Source of the DNA: Martinezella multihospitum
GTDB lineage: Bacteria; Pseudomonadota; Alphaproteobacteria; Rhizobiales; Rhizobiaceae
DNA length: 64,000 nt
Assembly (NCBI RefSeq): GCF_900094585.1
Contig: NZ_FMAG01000005.1
Span: 372,001-436,000, forward strand
Direction: 5' to 3'
The notes below the pieces were generated by a model that was not told the DNA's origin, did not search any database, and saw nothing but the letters and a program-made list of their open reading frames with translations. This document shows, piece after piece, positions 26,672-35,962 of the stretch (its first letter is position 1; every line of letters starts with the position of its first letter). Made by a program: the position numbers and the translations under genes.

Positions 26672-28403
26672 GACGAACCCCGTCATCTCTCTGAAAGACG
26701 TCAGCATACGCTATGACACGAGCGACAGATGGATCGGCGATCAGATCGATCTCGACATCTATCCCGGTGAGACGGTTTTGCTGCTTGGTCCTTCCGGCTG
26801 CGGCAAGTCCACTGTCATGCTGGCCCTCGCGGGCCTCATTCCGACAAGTCTGGAAGCGGACCTGCGCGGTCGGGTGCTGTGCGGCGGCATCAATACCAGG
26901 CATGTCGACGCCGGACAGCTTGCTGGAAAGGTCGGCATCGTCTTTCAGGACCCTGATGCCCAGGTCGTAACCGGAAGCTTGCTGGATGAAGTGTGCTTCG
27001 GGCTGGAAAATCTTCTCGTGCCGGTGGACGAGATCGAGACCCGTGCGCTCGCCGCTCTTCGCAGAATGGGTTTAGCCGATAGCCGCGAGGAAGCGCTCCG
27101 CACTCCGACCGAGTTGTCCGGCGGTGGCCGGCAACGTCTTGCCATTGCCTGTGCGCTTGCTCTTGACCCGCCGGTGCTTGTGCTCGACGAACCGACCGCG
27201 AACCTTGATCCAGTCGCTTCGGCCGAGCTTTACGCTGCTCTCACGACCCTCAAGGACGCCTCGCGTGCGATTGTCCTGGTCGAACACGAACTCGATGACG
27301 CTCTCCAACTGGCCGATCGTGTCGTCGTGCTCGACGGCAACGGCACCATAATTCACGATGGCGCTCCTGCCGAAGTGCTCGGCAGGCATGCCCGCGATCT
27401 TTCTGAACGCGGAATTTGGCTTCCAACCGCAACCGGCGTCGCTCTCCGCCTGGGTCTCGACGCCGATCCCGCCCGAGTGTTGCCGCTGACAGTCAGCGAG
27501 CTTGCTCAGGCGCTCGATGCGGTCGAAACGCCTGAGAGCACGATCGTATCGACTACCGACCCGGGCAGATCGCACGATCAGGCGCTCGCCCAGCAAGATG
27601 TTGCGATCGACGTTCACGCCGCCAGCGTCAGGCTTGGGGGCGTGACTGTGCTCCACGGCGTCGATCTTCGGATAAGGTCCGGGGAGTTTCTTGCCATTGC
27701 CGGTGTCAACGGGGCTGGAAAGAGCACACTCACGCGCGCGATCGCAGGGCTGGTTCCGCTCTCGACCGGTTCAATCGCGCTTGCCGGCACCCCGCTCACC
27801 GCCTTGGACATCCGGCAGGTAGGTGATCGGATCGGCTATGTGTTCCAGAATCCCGAGCATCAGTTCCTCGCACGCACCGTCCGCGATGAACTCGCTTACG
27901 GCCTGCGCGTCCGGCGCCGTCCCAAATACGAAATCGACGATCGTGTCGATCGCATGCTCGGGCGTTTTGATCTGGCCCGCTATGCCGACGTAAACCCATT
28001 TCTGCTTTCTCATGGAGAGAAGCGGCGCCTTTCTGTTGCAACCGCTCTCATCACAGAGCCGGGCATTCTCATCCTGGACGAACCGACCTTCGGGCAGGAT
28101 CAAGCCCGCGCGCGTGAAATCGTGGACATGATCTGCGAACTCAACGCTGCGGGCATCACCATAGTCATGATCACGCACGATCTGCAGCTCATCGCCGACC
28201 ACGCCCACCGCATGGCGCTGCTCGCACAGGGGTGTCTCCTCCAAGTGGGAGCTACTGGCGAAATCCTCTGCGACACCAAGCTAATTGAGAGTGCGGGTCT
28301 CCGCCCGCCACCAGTGCGTCGCATCGCGTTGGCGCTCGCCCGAGCGAGACCCGGGTGGCAGGCAGTTTATCGTAGTGGACAGGTCCAGGAAATTAAACCA
28401 TGA
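26652..28403 (+). CDS. ECF transporter dual ATPase (two fused ABC domains), YkoD-like
   Basis: A 583-residue protein with two ATP-binding cassettes. The first has Walker A LLGPSGCGKSTVML, signature LSGGGRQRLAIA and Walker B VLVLDEPTANLDP. The second has VNGAGKSTLTRAIA, an LSHGEKRRLSVA signature and ILILDEPTFGQDQ. The GTG at 26652 with GGGAGG upstream fits better than the longer frame. Its position between an S and a T gene is the YkoE-D-C order. It drives import at the inner membrane. Confidence 0.92.
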   Translation: MVTTADKTNPVISLKDVSIRYDTSDRWIGDQIDLDIYPGETVLLLGPSGCGKSTVMLALAGLIPTSLEADLRGRVLCGGINTRHVDAGQLAGKVGIVFQDPDAQVVTGSLLDEVCFGLENLLVPVDEIETRALAALRRMGLADSREEALRTPTELSGGGRQRLAIACALALDPPVLVLDEPTANLDPVASAELYAALTTLKDASRAIVLVEHELDDALQLADRVVVLDGNGTIIHDGAPAEVLGRHARDLSERGIWLPTATGVALRLGLDADPARVLPLTVSELAQALDAVETPESTIVSTTDPGRSHDQALAQQDVAIDVHAASVRLGGVTVLHGVDLRIRSGEFLAIAGVNGAGKSTLTRAIAGLVPLSTGSIALAGTPLTALDIRQVGDRIGYVFQNPEHQFLARTVRDELAYGLRVRRRPKYEIDDRVDRMLGRFDLARYADVNPFLLSHGEKRRLSVATALITEPGILILDEPTFGQDQARAREIVDMICELNAAGITIVMITHDLQLIADHAHRMALLAQGCLLQVGATGEILCDTKLIESAGLRPPPVRRIALALARARPGWQAVYRSGQVQEIKP

Positions 28404-29224
28404 GCGAAGGGCGCAATGCCGCCACCCGCCGAGGCTGGCTGGCGACGATCAACCCGGTCGCCAAGCTCGCCGCCACGCTCCCGCCGCTCGCTCTGCTCTT
28501 GTTCATCCGCGACATCGCCACGCCCGCTGTCGTCGCAGGGCTCGCGCTCGTCGCCATTGTCTCCGGTGTCCCGCTGCGGCTTCGCGCGCTGCTCGCCGGA
28601 GCCGCGGCGATACTGCTGATCGGCGCCTGGACGACCCTCGTCTGCGCTCTGCTCACCCGCCCCGATCTCGTCAGGGACTCACCCATCATCATCGACGGGT
28701 GGATTACGTTGCGTGCCGGCGCCGTGCACAATGGTGCCGCAACCGCCATGCGCTTGGCGGCGATGATGATGTTGGCGCTGCTTGGCTCCCTCGGCACCAC
28801 GACCGACCAGCTCGCAAGCGCACTGGTCCACCAATGCCGCATTCCCTATCGCTTTGCATACGGTTCGATCGCCGCGATGCGGTTCGCACCCCGTTACCGT
28901 CAGGAACTCCTCACATTGCGTGCGGCTCAGCGGGCGCGCGGCATCATCGATCCTGCTGGTCCGGTCGGCTATTTGCGTCGCACAGGTCGATCGATCGTTC
29001 CGCTGCTCGCGGCCGGTGCCCGCTACGCGACACGTCTCTCCCTTGCCATGGATGCACGCGGGTTCGGTGCCTTCAGCTCTCGTAGCGATCGTCAGCCGTC
29101 GGTGGTCCGTGCTCGCGACGTGATATTCGTCATGACGGTCTGGGCTGGCTTCGCGGCGATCTTCGTCACAACTGGGATGCTTGGACTTCTCTCCATAAGC
29201 GGAGATTTGCGCGATCCAGGATAA
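28400..29224 (+). CDS. ECF transporter transmembrane (T) component, YkoC/CbiQ-like
   Basis: A 274-residue membrane protein. Hydrophobic segments near residues 25-75 and 110-135 are followed by the cytoplasmic coupling helices. These carry the T-component motif LLTLRAAQRARGI and a second LSLAMDARGFGAF (Ala-Arg-Gly pattern). It overlaps the ATPase gene by 4 nt and ends the cargo operon. It is convergent with the relaxase gene 67 nt away. Confidence 0.9.
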   Translation: MSEGRNAATRRGWLATINPVAKLAATLPPLALLLFIRDIATPAVVAGLALVAIVSGVPLRLRALLAGAAAILLIGAWTTLVCALLTRPDLVRDSPIIIDGWITLRAGAVHNGAATAMRLAAMMMLALLGSLGTTTDQLASALVHQCRIPYRFAYGSIAAMRFAPRYRQELLTLRAAQRARGIIDPAGPVGYLRRTGRSIVPLLAAGARYATRLSLAMDARGFGAFSSRSDRQPSVVRARDVIFVMTVWAGFAAIFVTTGMLGLLSISGDLRDPG

Positions 29225-29291
29225 AGTGTGATCGGGTTTGCCTGATCCCAAGAACGGCCCTCGGCGGCTTCATTCGGCAACCGAAACATCG

Positions 29292-31352
29292 CTACAGAGC
29301 TAGGCCCCGTTGTCGGCCAATCTGCCACGACACCGATCCGCCCTGCACAATACCGCTCACCTCACGGCCGAGTTGGCGGTCGATGACCGGGCGCCACGGG
29401 ACAAGGGTGAACTCGTGGCTCTGCTCGACGACCGCGAACTTGCCGCTCGATAGCTGGACGGTCCCGGTGAATTTGCCGCTGACGGGCTCGCCGTCGCTGG
29501 CGGCGCGGAACGGCAGGTTCTTCGTCGCAGCCATTTCGCCGCCGATGCGTTCGATCTCCCGCGCGCGCAGCGTGGCGAGGAGATTGCGCCGATAGAGCGT
29601 GCCGCCGTTCAGGCCGAGCGTCGCGTCGCCACGATCGATATGATGCTCGCGGCGGCGGTCCATCGCCTGGCGCACCTCAAGGCCGAAGCCGGTCGGCGCG
29701 AGGTCGGATATTTCCGCCGTCATGAGCCGCCGGTCGAGCCAGGTCGCGCCCTCCGCGCCGATCTGCTGTTCGAGCTGGGCGGCTGAGAGGATGCGGATAT
29801 TGGCATGCTTGTTGCGGCCCGCGTCATAGGCGGCGGCGCGGCTCTCGAAGTCGTCGGGGATGCGCCATTGGTCGGCGTCGATCCGCTCGGCGATGCCGGC
29901 GCGGCGCAGCGCCTCCAGCCGGCGCACGTGGGCGTCGACATAGCCGTCATAGTCGCCGCCCGGCACGCGGCCCTCGAACTTCGACTGTTCGAGATGACGG
30001 CTCGGCCGATAGACGCCGCCTTCGGCGACTGTCGCGATGGTGCGGTCGGACGGACGGCTCGCGGTGTCGGCGGGGCCGATCTCGACGACGCTGCCGATCC
30101 GTGCATCCGCGACACGGGCGGCGTCGATGCCGTCGACATGGTGCGTGCGGCCGTCGATGCCGTCGACCACCACGGTCAGGTTCTCGCCCAGCTCGTCGGT
30201 CAGATATTTGTCGACGACGCGGCCGGCGATAGGAGTCTTCGGCGGCCCATCGTGAATCTGGAAGGTCATGGGGTCGCGCTCCAGCCCGTCGGCCTTAAGC
30301 GCCTTGTGCATGTTGCGGATGATGTCGCCGTGCTCGCCCAGCTCGCGCAGCGCCGGTTCCATGCGCTCGCCCAATTCCCAAACGCCTGGCGCGTGCTCGG
30401 TGGCGAGGCCCATCTTCTCCAGTTTGGCGAGACGGCGCAGGCGTAGCGTCCGGTTGAACTCGCGCTTCGGATCGGCGGCCTCATGGCGCAGGTCGAGGAA
30501 GCGTTCATCGGCTTCCTCGACCATCGCACGGTCGATGCGGGTGAAACGGTCCTGATCGATTTCGGCCGAGAGCTTGCGGCTCTGCTCGATCTCGGTGACG
30601 GGGCCTAGCTCCAGCGTGGTCAGCTCGCTCGCCCGCTCGCGGATACCGTTGGCGAGATAGTCGCCGTTGATAACGAGGTTTTCGCCCAGCTCGTCCTTGC
30701 CGCGCACGATGACATGGACGTGGGGATGGCCGGTATTGTGGTGATTGACCGCGACCCAATCGAGCCGGGTGCCGAGATCGGTTTCGACCTGGCGCATGAG
30801 GTCGCGGGTATAGGCCGTGAGGTCGGAGAGGTCCGCGGCGTCCTCGGGCGAGACGATGAACCGGAACTGGTGGCGATCATCCGCGCCGCGCTCGACGAAG
30901 GCCGCACCGTCGGCGCGATCCTCGGTCGCCGAATAGAGCTGGCCGCGTTCGCCGTCGCGCGAGGTGCCGTCGCGCTGGATGTAGCGCAGATGGGCGGCGG
31001 ACTTTCCATTCTTGCCCGCGCCCTGAACGTAGCGGGTCTTGACGACGACGCGGCGCTGACCGGGCGCGTTGTGCCTCCAGCCGCCCGACAAGGTGCGGGC
31101 ACGAACGAAGGCCGCGCCGCGTCCGCGCTTCAGGCCCGGCGCGCTCGTTCGCGACGCCTTGCCGCCCTTGGCGATCGCCGAGAATCGAGAGCGCGATGGC
31201 GATGACGCGGATGACCGCGACGGGCTGTTGCTCTGCTGGCGGGCGATCTTCTTCGCCTGGGTGAGAAAGCTCTTGGCCTTGCCGAGCTTCGGCGTGTCGG
31301 CGCGGATGCGGCCGGGCTTCGGCCGGAAACGGAATTCGTCGTCGGCGCTCAA
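29292..31352 (-). CDS. Relaxase with DUF3363 domain (VirD2-like)
   Basis: A 686-residue DNA nickase that starts conjugative transfer. The N-terminal relaxase domain includes KTRYVQGAGKNGKSAAHLRY, FRFIVSPEDAADLSDL and the metal-binding NHHNTGHPHVHVIVRGKDE near residue 215. The remainder is DUF3363 (SADDRHQF... to VSWQIGRQRG). The TTG at 31352, preceded by GGAGG, gives MSADDEF; an upstream TTG at 31370 is possible. It is the last gene of the minus-strand transfer operon and is now separated from it by an IS66 insertion. Confidence 0.93.
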   Translation of the reverse strand: MSADDEFRFRPKPGRIRADTPKLGKAKSFLTQAKKIARQQSNSPSRSSASSPSRSRFSAIAKGGKASRTSAPGLKRGRGAAFVRARTLSGGWRHNAPGQRRVVVKTRYVQGAGKNGKSAAHLRYIQRDGTSRDGERGQLYSATEDRADGAAFVERGADDRHQFRFIVSPEDAADLSDLTAYTRDLMRQVETDLGTRLDWVAVNHHNTGHPHVHVIVRGKDELGENLVINGDYLANGIRERASELTTLELGPVTEIEQSRKLSAEIDQDRFTRIDRAMVEEADERFLDLRHEAADPKREFNRTLRLRRLAKLEKMGLATEHAPGVWELGERMEPALRELGEHGDIIRNMHKALKADGLERDPMTFQIHDGPPKTPIAGRVVDKYLTDELGENLTVVVDGIDGRTHHVDGIDAARVADARIGSVVEIGPADTASRPSDRTIATVAEGGVYRPSRHLEQSKFEGRVPGGDYDGYVDAHVRRLEALRRAGIAERIDADQWRIPDDFESRAAAYDAGRNKHANIRILSAAQLEQQIGAEGATWLDRRLMTAEISDLAPTGFGLEVRQAMDRRREHHIDRGDATLGLNGGTLYRRNLLATLRAREIERIGGEMAATKNLPFRAASDGEPVSGKFTGTVQLSSGKFAVVEQSHEFTLVPWRPVIDRQLGREVSGIVQGGSVSWQIGRQRGLAL

Positions 31353-31384
31353 GGGCGCGCCTCCGGCCAAAAATGCGGAAAACC

Positions 31385-31398
31385 GCCCGATTTCGGGC
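31385..31398 (-). repeat. Short inverted repeat before the relaxase
   Basis: GCCCGA-TT-TCGGGC is a compact palindrome about 32 nt upstream of the chosen relaxase start. It could be an operator or part of a small hairpin. No function is shown. Confidence 0.35.
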
Positions 31399-31656
31399 TA
31401 TAGTGCCGGTCGAAACCCAGAAAAGCCAAGGCTTTGCACTGAGGCGCGGCACGTGGGCTCAAGAAGCAAGGTGCCGGAAACGGCGCTCCAAAACAGTGTG
31501 CAGACAAGGGCTTGCCCTGAAACCGCCGCCCCGTGGTGCCGGTTTCCTTTATCTTGCCCTCCGCCCCTTCTTCCGTAAGCGTCCGGTCCCGACACGTCGT
31601 TCCAGTAGTGCAAAATCGCAGCATGTGGGGTTCCTTCGTAGCATGGAGGATCTCTG

Positions 31657-32553
31657 GTGAATTTGAGACATTTCGAGAACACGGCACGGCAGTCCTTCTG
31701 GATTGTTCACATGGAAGGATGGCGTCGCAGCGGGCTGGCGCGCACGACGTATTGCAGACATCACCGCCTCAACCGGCACACATTCGACCGCTGGATGGGC
31801 TACCTGCTCGGCAAGGAGGAGGCGCGTAAGCAAGCGGAATATCAGGCGCAATTGCGCCAAGAACAGCGTCTGAAAGCACGGAAAAAGAAGCCACGGCAGC
31901 GCCAGAAGGGCCGCTTCGGCGCCAACACGGATGTTCGCAGCCGTGCGCTCCAGGCGTACTGGGCGATGCATGTCGAGGCGATGAACTGGAGCGGAATGGG
32001 CGTTCGCGAATATGCAGCCGCCATGTTCCTGTCGCCCTATGCGCTGCGTCGTTGGCGTGACCGTCTGGACGATGGTGAGGTGGAGATCGACTGGCGCGCG
32101 CATCTTCACCCCTCCGCCCGCCCGGTCGTTAGCACTAGTGCTAGCGGAACGCTGGCGGAATCGAGCTTGACGGCCTCATCGAAGGATGAACGTGGCGCGC
32201 GCCGGGAACCTATCCGGCGTTTCTTCAGCGACGCGGAAAAGCATGCCATCGCACTGGAGAGCGACCAGCCTGGTGTCAGCGTCTCGCAGGTCGCGCGCAA
32301 GCACGGGGTCGTCACGGGCATGCTGTTCCGCTGGCGCGTGCAGTTCGGCGTGGCGCAGAAGAAGCGTGTGCAGCTTGCGCCCGTCGCGCTGATTGATGGC
32401 ACGCCGGCGGCACTTCTGCTGCGTGGCCTGGTGCAGCCGCCGGATGGAATGACGGTGATCGACCTGCCCGACGGGCGACGCGTATTTGCGCCAGCCGGCA
32501 GCGATCCGGATGCCGTTCGTGAGCATCTCGAAAGCGGAGGAACAGGAAGATGA
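31657..32553 (+). CDS. tnpA: IS66 TnpA-like accessory protein, long form
   Basis: A 298-residue protein. The C-terminal third has the TnpA HTH (RRFFSDAEKHAIALES, VSVSQVARKHGVVTGMLFRW). The N-terminal 150 residues are unusual for IS66 TnpA: two related units, MEGWRRSGLARTTYCRHHRL...FDRW and VEAMNWSGMGVREYAAAMFL...LRRW, joined by a basic stretch. Most TnpA proteins I know are roughly half this length. It overlaps tnpB by 4 nt. Confidence 0.88.
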   Translation: MNLRHFENTARQSFWIVHMEGWRRSGLARTTYCRHHRLNRHTFDRWMGYLLGKEEARKQAEYQAQLRQEQRLKARKKKPRQRQKGRFGANTDVRSRALQAYWAMHVEAMNWSGMGVREYAAAMFLSPYALRRWRDRLDDGEVEIDWRAHLHPSARPVVSTSASGTLAESSLTASSKDERGARREPIRRFFSDAEKHAIALESDQPGVSVSQVARKHGVVTGMLFRWRVQFGVAQKKRVQLAPVALIDGTPAALLLRGLVQPPDGMTVIDLPDGRRVFAPAGSDPDAVREHLESGGTGR

Positions 32554-32903
32554 TGATGGTTCCCGCCGGGGTGAAGGTGCATCTGGCGCTGGGCTATACC
32601 GACATGCGCAAAGGTCTCGACGGGCTCGCAATGCTGGTGCAGGGAACGCTGAAACAGGACCCGTTCTCCGGTCATCTGTTTGCCTTCCGGGGCAAGAAGG
32701 CGTCGATGCTGAAGATTCTCTTCTGGGATGGAAACGGCCTGTGCCTGTTCACAAAACGGCTCGACCAGGGCAGCTTCGCGTGGCCGGTGATGGCGGGCTT
32801 CAATGGCTCGATCACGCTGACGCCGGCGCAGCTTGCGATGCTGATCGAAGGCATTGACTGGCGCGCTCCCGAGCGCGTTTGGAGACCTGCCCTGGCCGGC
32901 TGA
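32550..32903 (+). CDS. tnpB: IS66 TnpB accessory protein (Orf2)
   Basis: A 117-residue protein with the family signature TDMRKGLDGLAMLVQ, LFAFRGKKASMLKILFWDGN and GLCLFTKRLDQGSFAWP. It is intact and of normal length. It is required for transposition in the family, though its biochemical role is not defined. It follows tnpA with a 4-nt overlap. Confidence 0.95.
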   Translation: MMMVPAGVKVHLALGYTDMRKGLDGLAMLVQGTLKQDPFSGHLFAFRGKKASMLKILFWDGNGLCLFTKRLDQGSFAWPVMAGFNGSITLTPAQLAMLIEGIDWRAPERVWRPALAG

Positions 32904-32975
32904 AATCGGCACTTCGACCGGCACGGAAAAGCCCGGAATCCTTGGGTTTTGGGGCTGTTTGTGGTAGATTCGATC

Positions 32976-34505
32976 ATGTTGGTTGATCTCGAAAACCTGC
33001 CATCCAATCCAGAGCTTTTGCAGCGTCTCGTTCGCGATATGGCGGGCGTCGTCGAGAACCGCGACGGCGAGATCGAGCGCCTTCAGGCCATCATCCGGAA
33101 GCTTCAGCGAGCGCAGTTCGGGCGTCGTTCCGAACGTCTCGACGCCGATCAACTGGCGCTCGCGCTCGAGGAACTCGACGCCGACATCGCGCGCGTCCAG
33201 GAAAGCCGTCCCGTCGTCGCGAAGCCATCGGGCGACCGGCCGGCGCATCGCAAGCCGCTGCCCGATCATCTGCCGCGCGAGGACGTCCTGCTCGACATCG
33301 GCGACGCGGCTTGCCCTTGCTGCGGCGGCGCGCTCCATACAATTGGCGAGAACGTCAGCGAAATGCTCGACTGGGTTCCGGCGCAGCTTCGCGTGGTCCG
33401 CATCACCCGCCCCAAATACGCTTGCCGTCTCTGCGAGACGGTGGCGCAAGCGCCGGCTCCGGAGCGGCTGATTGGCGGCGGCCTGGCAACGCCGACGCTG
33501 CTGGCGCAGGTGCTGGTCGCCAAATACTGCGATCACACGCCGCTCTATCGGCAGTCGCAGATCTTCGCCCGGCACGGCGTCGATCTGGCGCGCTCGACGC
33601 TCGCCGGCTGGGTCGGCGGCGCCTGCTGGTGGCTGGAAAGTTTGCACGAGCGGCTGGCCAGAAACGTGTTCGCTTCGAACCATCTCTTTGCCGACGACAC
33701 GCCCGTTCCGGTCCTCGATCCTGGTCGTGGGCGCACAAAGACCGGGCGACTGTGGGTCTATGCCCGCGAGCAGCGGCCATGGGCCGGACCCGAGCCGCCG
33801 GCGGCCGTCTACCTGTTCGCGCCGGACCGAAAGGCCGAGCGCCCGGTATCGCACCTTCAGCACTTCAAAGGCGTGCTGCATGTCGATGGTTATGCCGGCT
33901 TTGAACAGCTCACGGCCAAGGGTGACATTGTTCTTGCCGCATGCTGGGCACATACGCGGCGCAAGTTCTACGACGTGGCTGTGGCCACGGGATCGCCCCT
34001 GGCTGCCGAGGCGCTGCGCCGGATCGGCGAGCTTTACGCGATCGAAGCGGAGGTGCGCGGCCAGTCGCCGCCGCATCGGCTCGCGGCGCGGCGGAATCGA
34101 TCGAAGGCTGTCGTGGCCGCCTTGCACGCCTGGCTGGAAGCACAGCTTGTGCAGATCTCCGGCCGGAGCACACTGGCCGAGGCGATCCGCTATGCGCTCT
34201 CGCGCTGGACCGGGCTGACCCGTTTCCTGCACGACGGTCGCGTTGAGCTCGACACCAATGCCGTCGAACGCGCGATCCGTCCCGTCGCACTTGGCCGCAA
34301 GAACCACCTGTTCGCCGGCAGCGATGGTGGCGGCGACCGCTGGGCGATCGTCTGTTCTCTCGTCGAAACCGCCAAACTCAACGGCGTCGAACCCTACGGC
34401 TACCTCGCCGACGTGCTTCAGAAAATGGTTGACGGACATCCCGTCAACAGGCTCGACGAATTGCTGCCGTGGAATTGGAAAGCAGCAAATCCTGTCAAGA
34501 CCTGA
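32976..34505 (+). CDS. tnpC: IS66 TnpC transposase
   Basis: A 509-residue DDE transposase. An N-terminal coiled coil (about 15-45) and a helix-rich region precede the zinc-finger motif CPCCGGALH ... YACRLCE. The catalytic core shows Asp in FADDTPVPVLDPG, Asp in LHVDGYAGFE and Glu in NAVERAIRPVALGRKN. The C-terminal domain ends LLPWNW. The ATG at 32976 is preferred. It is full length and presumably active. Confidence 0.95.
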   Translation: MLVDLENLPSNPELLQRLVRDMAGVVENRDGEIERLQAIIRKLQRAQFGRRSERLDADQLALALEELDADIARVQESRPVVAKPSGDRPAHRKPLPDHLPREDVLLDIGDAACPCCGGALHTIGENVSEMLDWVPAQLRVVRITRPKYACRLCETVAQAPAPERLIGGGLATPTLLAQVLVAKYCDHTPLYRQSQIFARHGVDLARSTLAGWVGGACWWLESLHERLARNVFASNHLFADDTPVPVLDPGRGRTKTGRLWVYAREQRPWAGPEPPAAVYLFAPDRKAERPVSHLQHFKGVLHVDGYAGFEQLTAKGDIVLAACWAHTRRKFYDVAVATGSPLAAEALRRIGELYAIEAEVRGQSPPHRLAARRNRSKAVVAALHAWLEAQLVQISGRSTLAEAIRYALSRWTGLTRFLHDGRVELDTNAVERAIRPVALGRKNHLFAGSDGGGDRWAIVCSLVETAKLNGVEPYGYLADVLQKMVDGHPVNRLDELLPWNWKAANPVKT

Positions 34506-34631
34506 CCTCATGTGCAGCCCCCGGACGGATACCTTCTTCCCTTCCAGCCCTGAGAACCGGGAATGCAGCCAGGCGCGACCCTGCCTGACTGCACACCGGA
34601 ACAAGCGCAAGCGGACGCGGGAGCGCGATCC

Positions 34632-35555
34632 TCATGGCGTTCTCCCATCGTCGGCGCGCGCGACGAACATGCTGCCGTCACCCGGCTCCGCATCGCGACG
34701 CTCGCGCACCGGAACGGTCGGGCGAGCGTCGGCTAATGTGCCGATAGTCTGCACCGGATCGGCCGCCCGTCTGTCGTTCGGGCGCATAACGAAGAGCGGT
34801 GCATCGCGCCAATCGGGCGGCGGCGAGGATTGTTTCTCCGGCGTCTCGACCGCGACCGCGCCGCCGAGCACCGGGGCGAGCGCGGCGACATAGGCGTGGG
34901 TCTCGGCCGGCAGCGGGCGGCCCGTCGCGCGGTGCTCGTCATAGCGGCCGGGACCGGCATTGTAGGCGGCGAGCATCGCCGCGACATTGCCGTAGCGGTC
35001 CCACATCTCGCGCAGATAAGCAGTGCCTGCGAGGATGTTGTCGCGCGGATCGTAGAGATCGCGGCCGAGATGATAGCGGACGCGCAGGCCCGCCCAGGTA
35101 TCGGGCATGACCTGCATGAGCCCGACCGCGCCGGCTGATGAGATCGCACGCACGTCGCCCGCGCTCTCGGCGCGCAGCACGGCGCGAATCCAGCGCTCGG
35201 GAATGCCGAAGCGCTGCGACGCCTCGGCGATATGACCGCCATGCGGATCGGCTGCAACCGTGCGCGCAACGGGCGCGGATTGCGCCAAGGTCGTCGCCGG
35301 TCCTGCGCCGAGCGCGAGCGCGCCAGCGATCAGGATAGCGGTATAGCGCCATGCCCGCCTTTCTCCGCCGAACCGCCAGCCTGCCAGCGTGCTCGCTGCG
35401 GTCAAGGGTGCGCGCGAAGCGCCGGCCGGAGGCCGCCCCTGACCTTCGCTGCGCGCGCCGGCCGACGTGTGGTCGAGCGGGACGAAGGAATGAGACGGCT
35501 TTTCCGCGAACAAAGGAATAGAGGCTTTGAGCGCGATGATGACACGGGGCCGCAT
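34632..35555 (-). CDS. Conjugation-associated lytic transglycosylase
   Basis: A 307-residue murein-cleaving enzyme of the SLT/VirB1 type. A hydrophobic segment at about 72-90 (AILIAGALALGAGPATTLA) may be a signal or anchor after a long N-terminal extension. The catalytic domain has IPERWIRAVLRAESAGDV with the expected Glu, then SAGAVGLMQVMPDTW and NILAGTAYLREM...MLAAYNAGPGRYDE. It lies 4 nt after DUF736 in the transfer operon. It should open the cell wall for the secretion channel. Confidence 0.9.
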   Translation of the reverse strand: MRPRVIIALKASIPLFAEKPSHSFVPLDHTSAGARSEGQGRPPAGASRAPLTAASTLAGWRFGGERRAWRYTAILIAGALALGAGPATTLAQSAPVARTVAADPHGGHIAEASQRFGIPERWIRAVLRAESAGDVRAISSAGAVGLMQVMPDTWAGLRVRYHLGRDLYDPRDNILAGTAYLREMWDRYGNVAAMLAAYNAGPGRYDEHRATGRPLPAETHAYVAALAPVLGGAVAVETPEKQSSPPPDWRDAPLFVMRPNDRRAADPVQTIGTLADARPTVPVRERRDAEPGDGSMFVARADDGRTP

Positions 35556-35559
35556 GGCC

Positions 35560-35895
35560 TTAGTCCCGCTCTTCGCGCGGTTTTGGGCGCGTCCAGTGCA
35601 GCGACCATGACGAGCCTACATCGTCGTCGCGGAAGAGGTTCGCGCGGATCGGCTGCGGCAAGGCCGGATCGTCGAGCAGGACGGAGAGATATTCGCCGGC
35701 CTTCTCGCCGGTGCGTTTCCAGGCCGCGCCGATCTCCGGGCCGTCGTCGGCGCCGTGATGGACGCGGTAATCCGGCACGTTCTCCGAGTCCGAAGGATCG
35801 GCGGGAACGATGGTGAGTTCGCGATAGAGCGTGAGGGTGTGAACGCGCCCGGTGAAGCCGGATTTCTCGCGCGTGAATTGACCGATTTGCGGCAT
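35560..35895 (-). CDS. DUF736 protein (first of two)
   Basis: A 111-residue protein starting MPQIGQFTREKSGFTGRVHT, with IGAAWKRTGEKAGEYLSVLL and the C-terminal LFRDDDVGSSWSLHWTR, the DUF736 pattern. The ATG at 35895 is chosen because a longer frame overlaps traF. DUF736 proteins are very common on alphaproteobacterial plasmids and ICEs near traF. A single-stranded DNA-binding-like role has been suggested but is not established. A second copy is at 41609. Confidence 0.9.
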   Translation of the reverse strand: MPQIGQFTREKSGFTGRVHTLTLYRELTIVPADPSDSENVPDYRVHHGADDGPEIGAAWKRTGEKAGEYLSVLLDDPALPQPIRANLFRDDDVGSSWSLHWTRPKPREERD

Positions 35896-35962
35896 GACTG
35901 TCTCCATGCGGTGGTGTTGGGAAAGGCATCGGCGGACACCGCTTCCGTCGATGGGGAAGCGG

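Larger units (their letters stand above)
31575..34532 (+). mobile_element. IS66-family insertion sequence, complete
   Basis: A 2958-bp element with imperfect terminal inverted repeats: left GTAAGCGTCCGG, right (reverse complement) GTATCCGTCCGG. An exact 8-bp target duplication CTTCTTCC lies at 31567-31574 and 34533-34540. It carries tnpA, tnpB and tnpC in the usual order. All three are intact, so the insertion looks recent. It lies between the lytic transglycosylase and relaxase genes of the transfer operon. Confidence 0.95.

Noticed and set aside
31373..31660. 95-codon plus-strand frame upstream of the IS66 genes
   Set aside because: It spans the IS66 left end and the target duplication, so it is a junction artefact.
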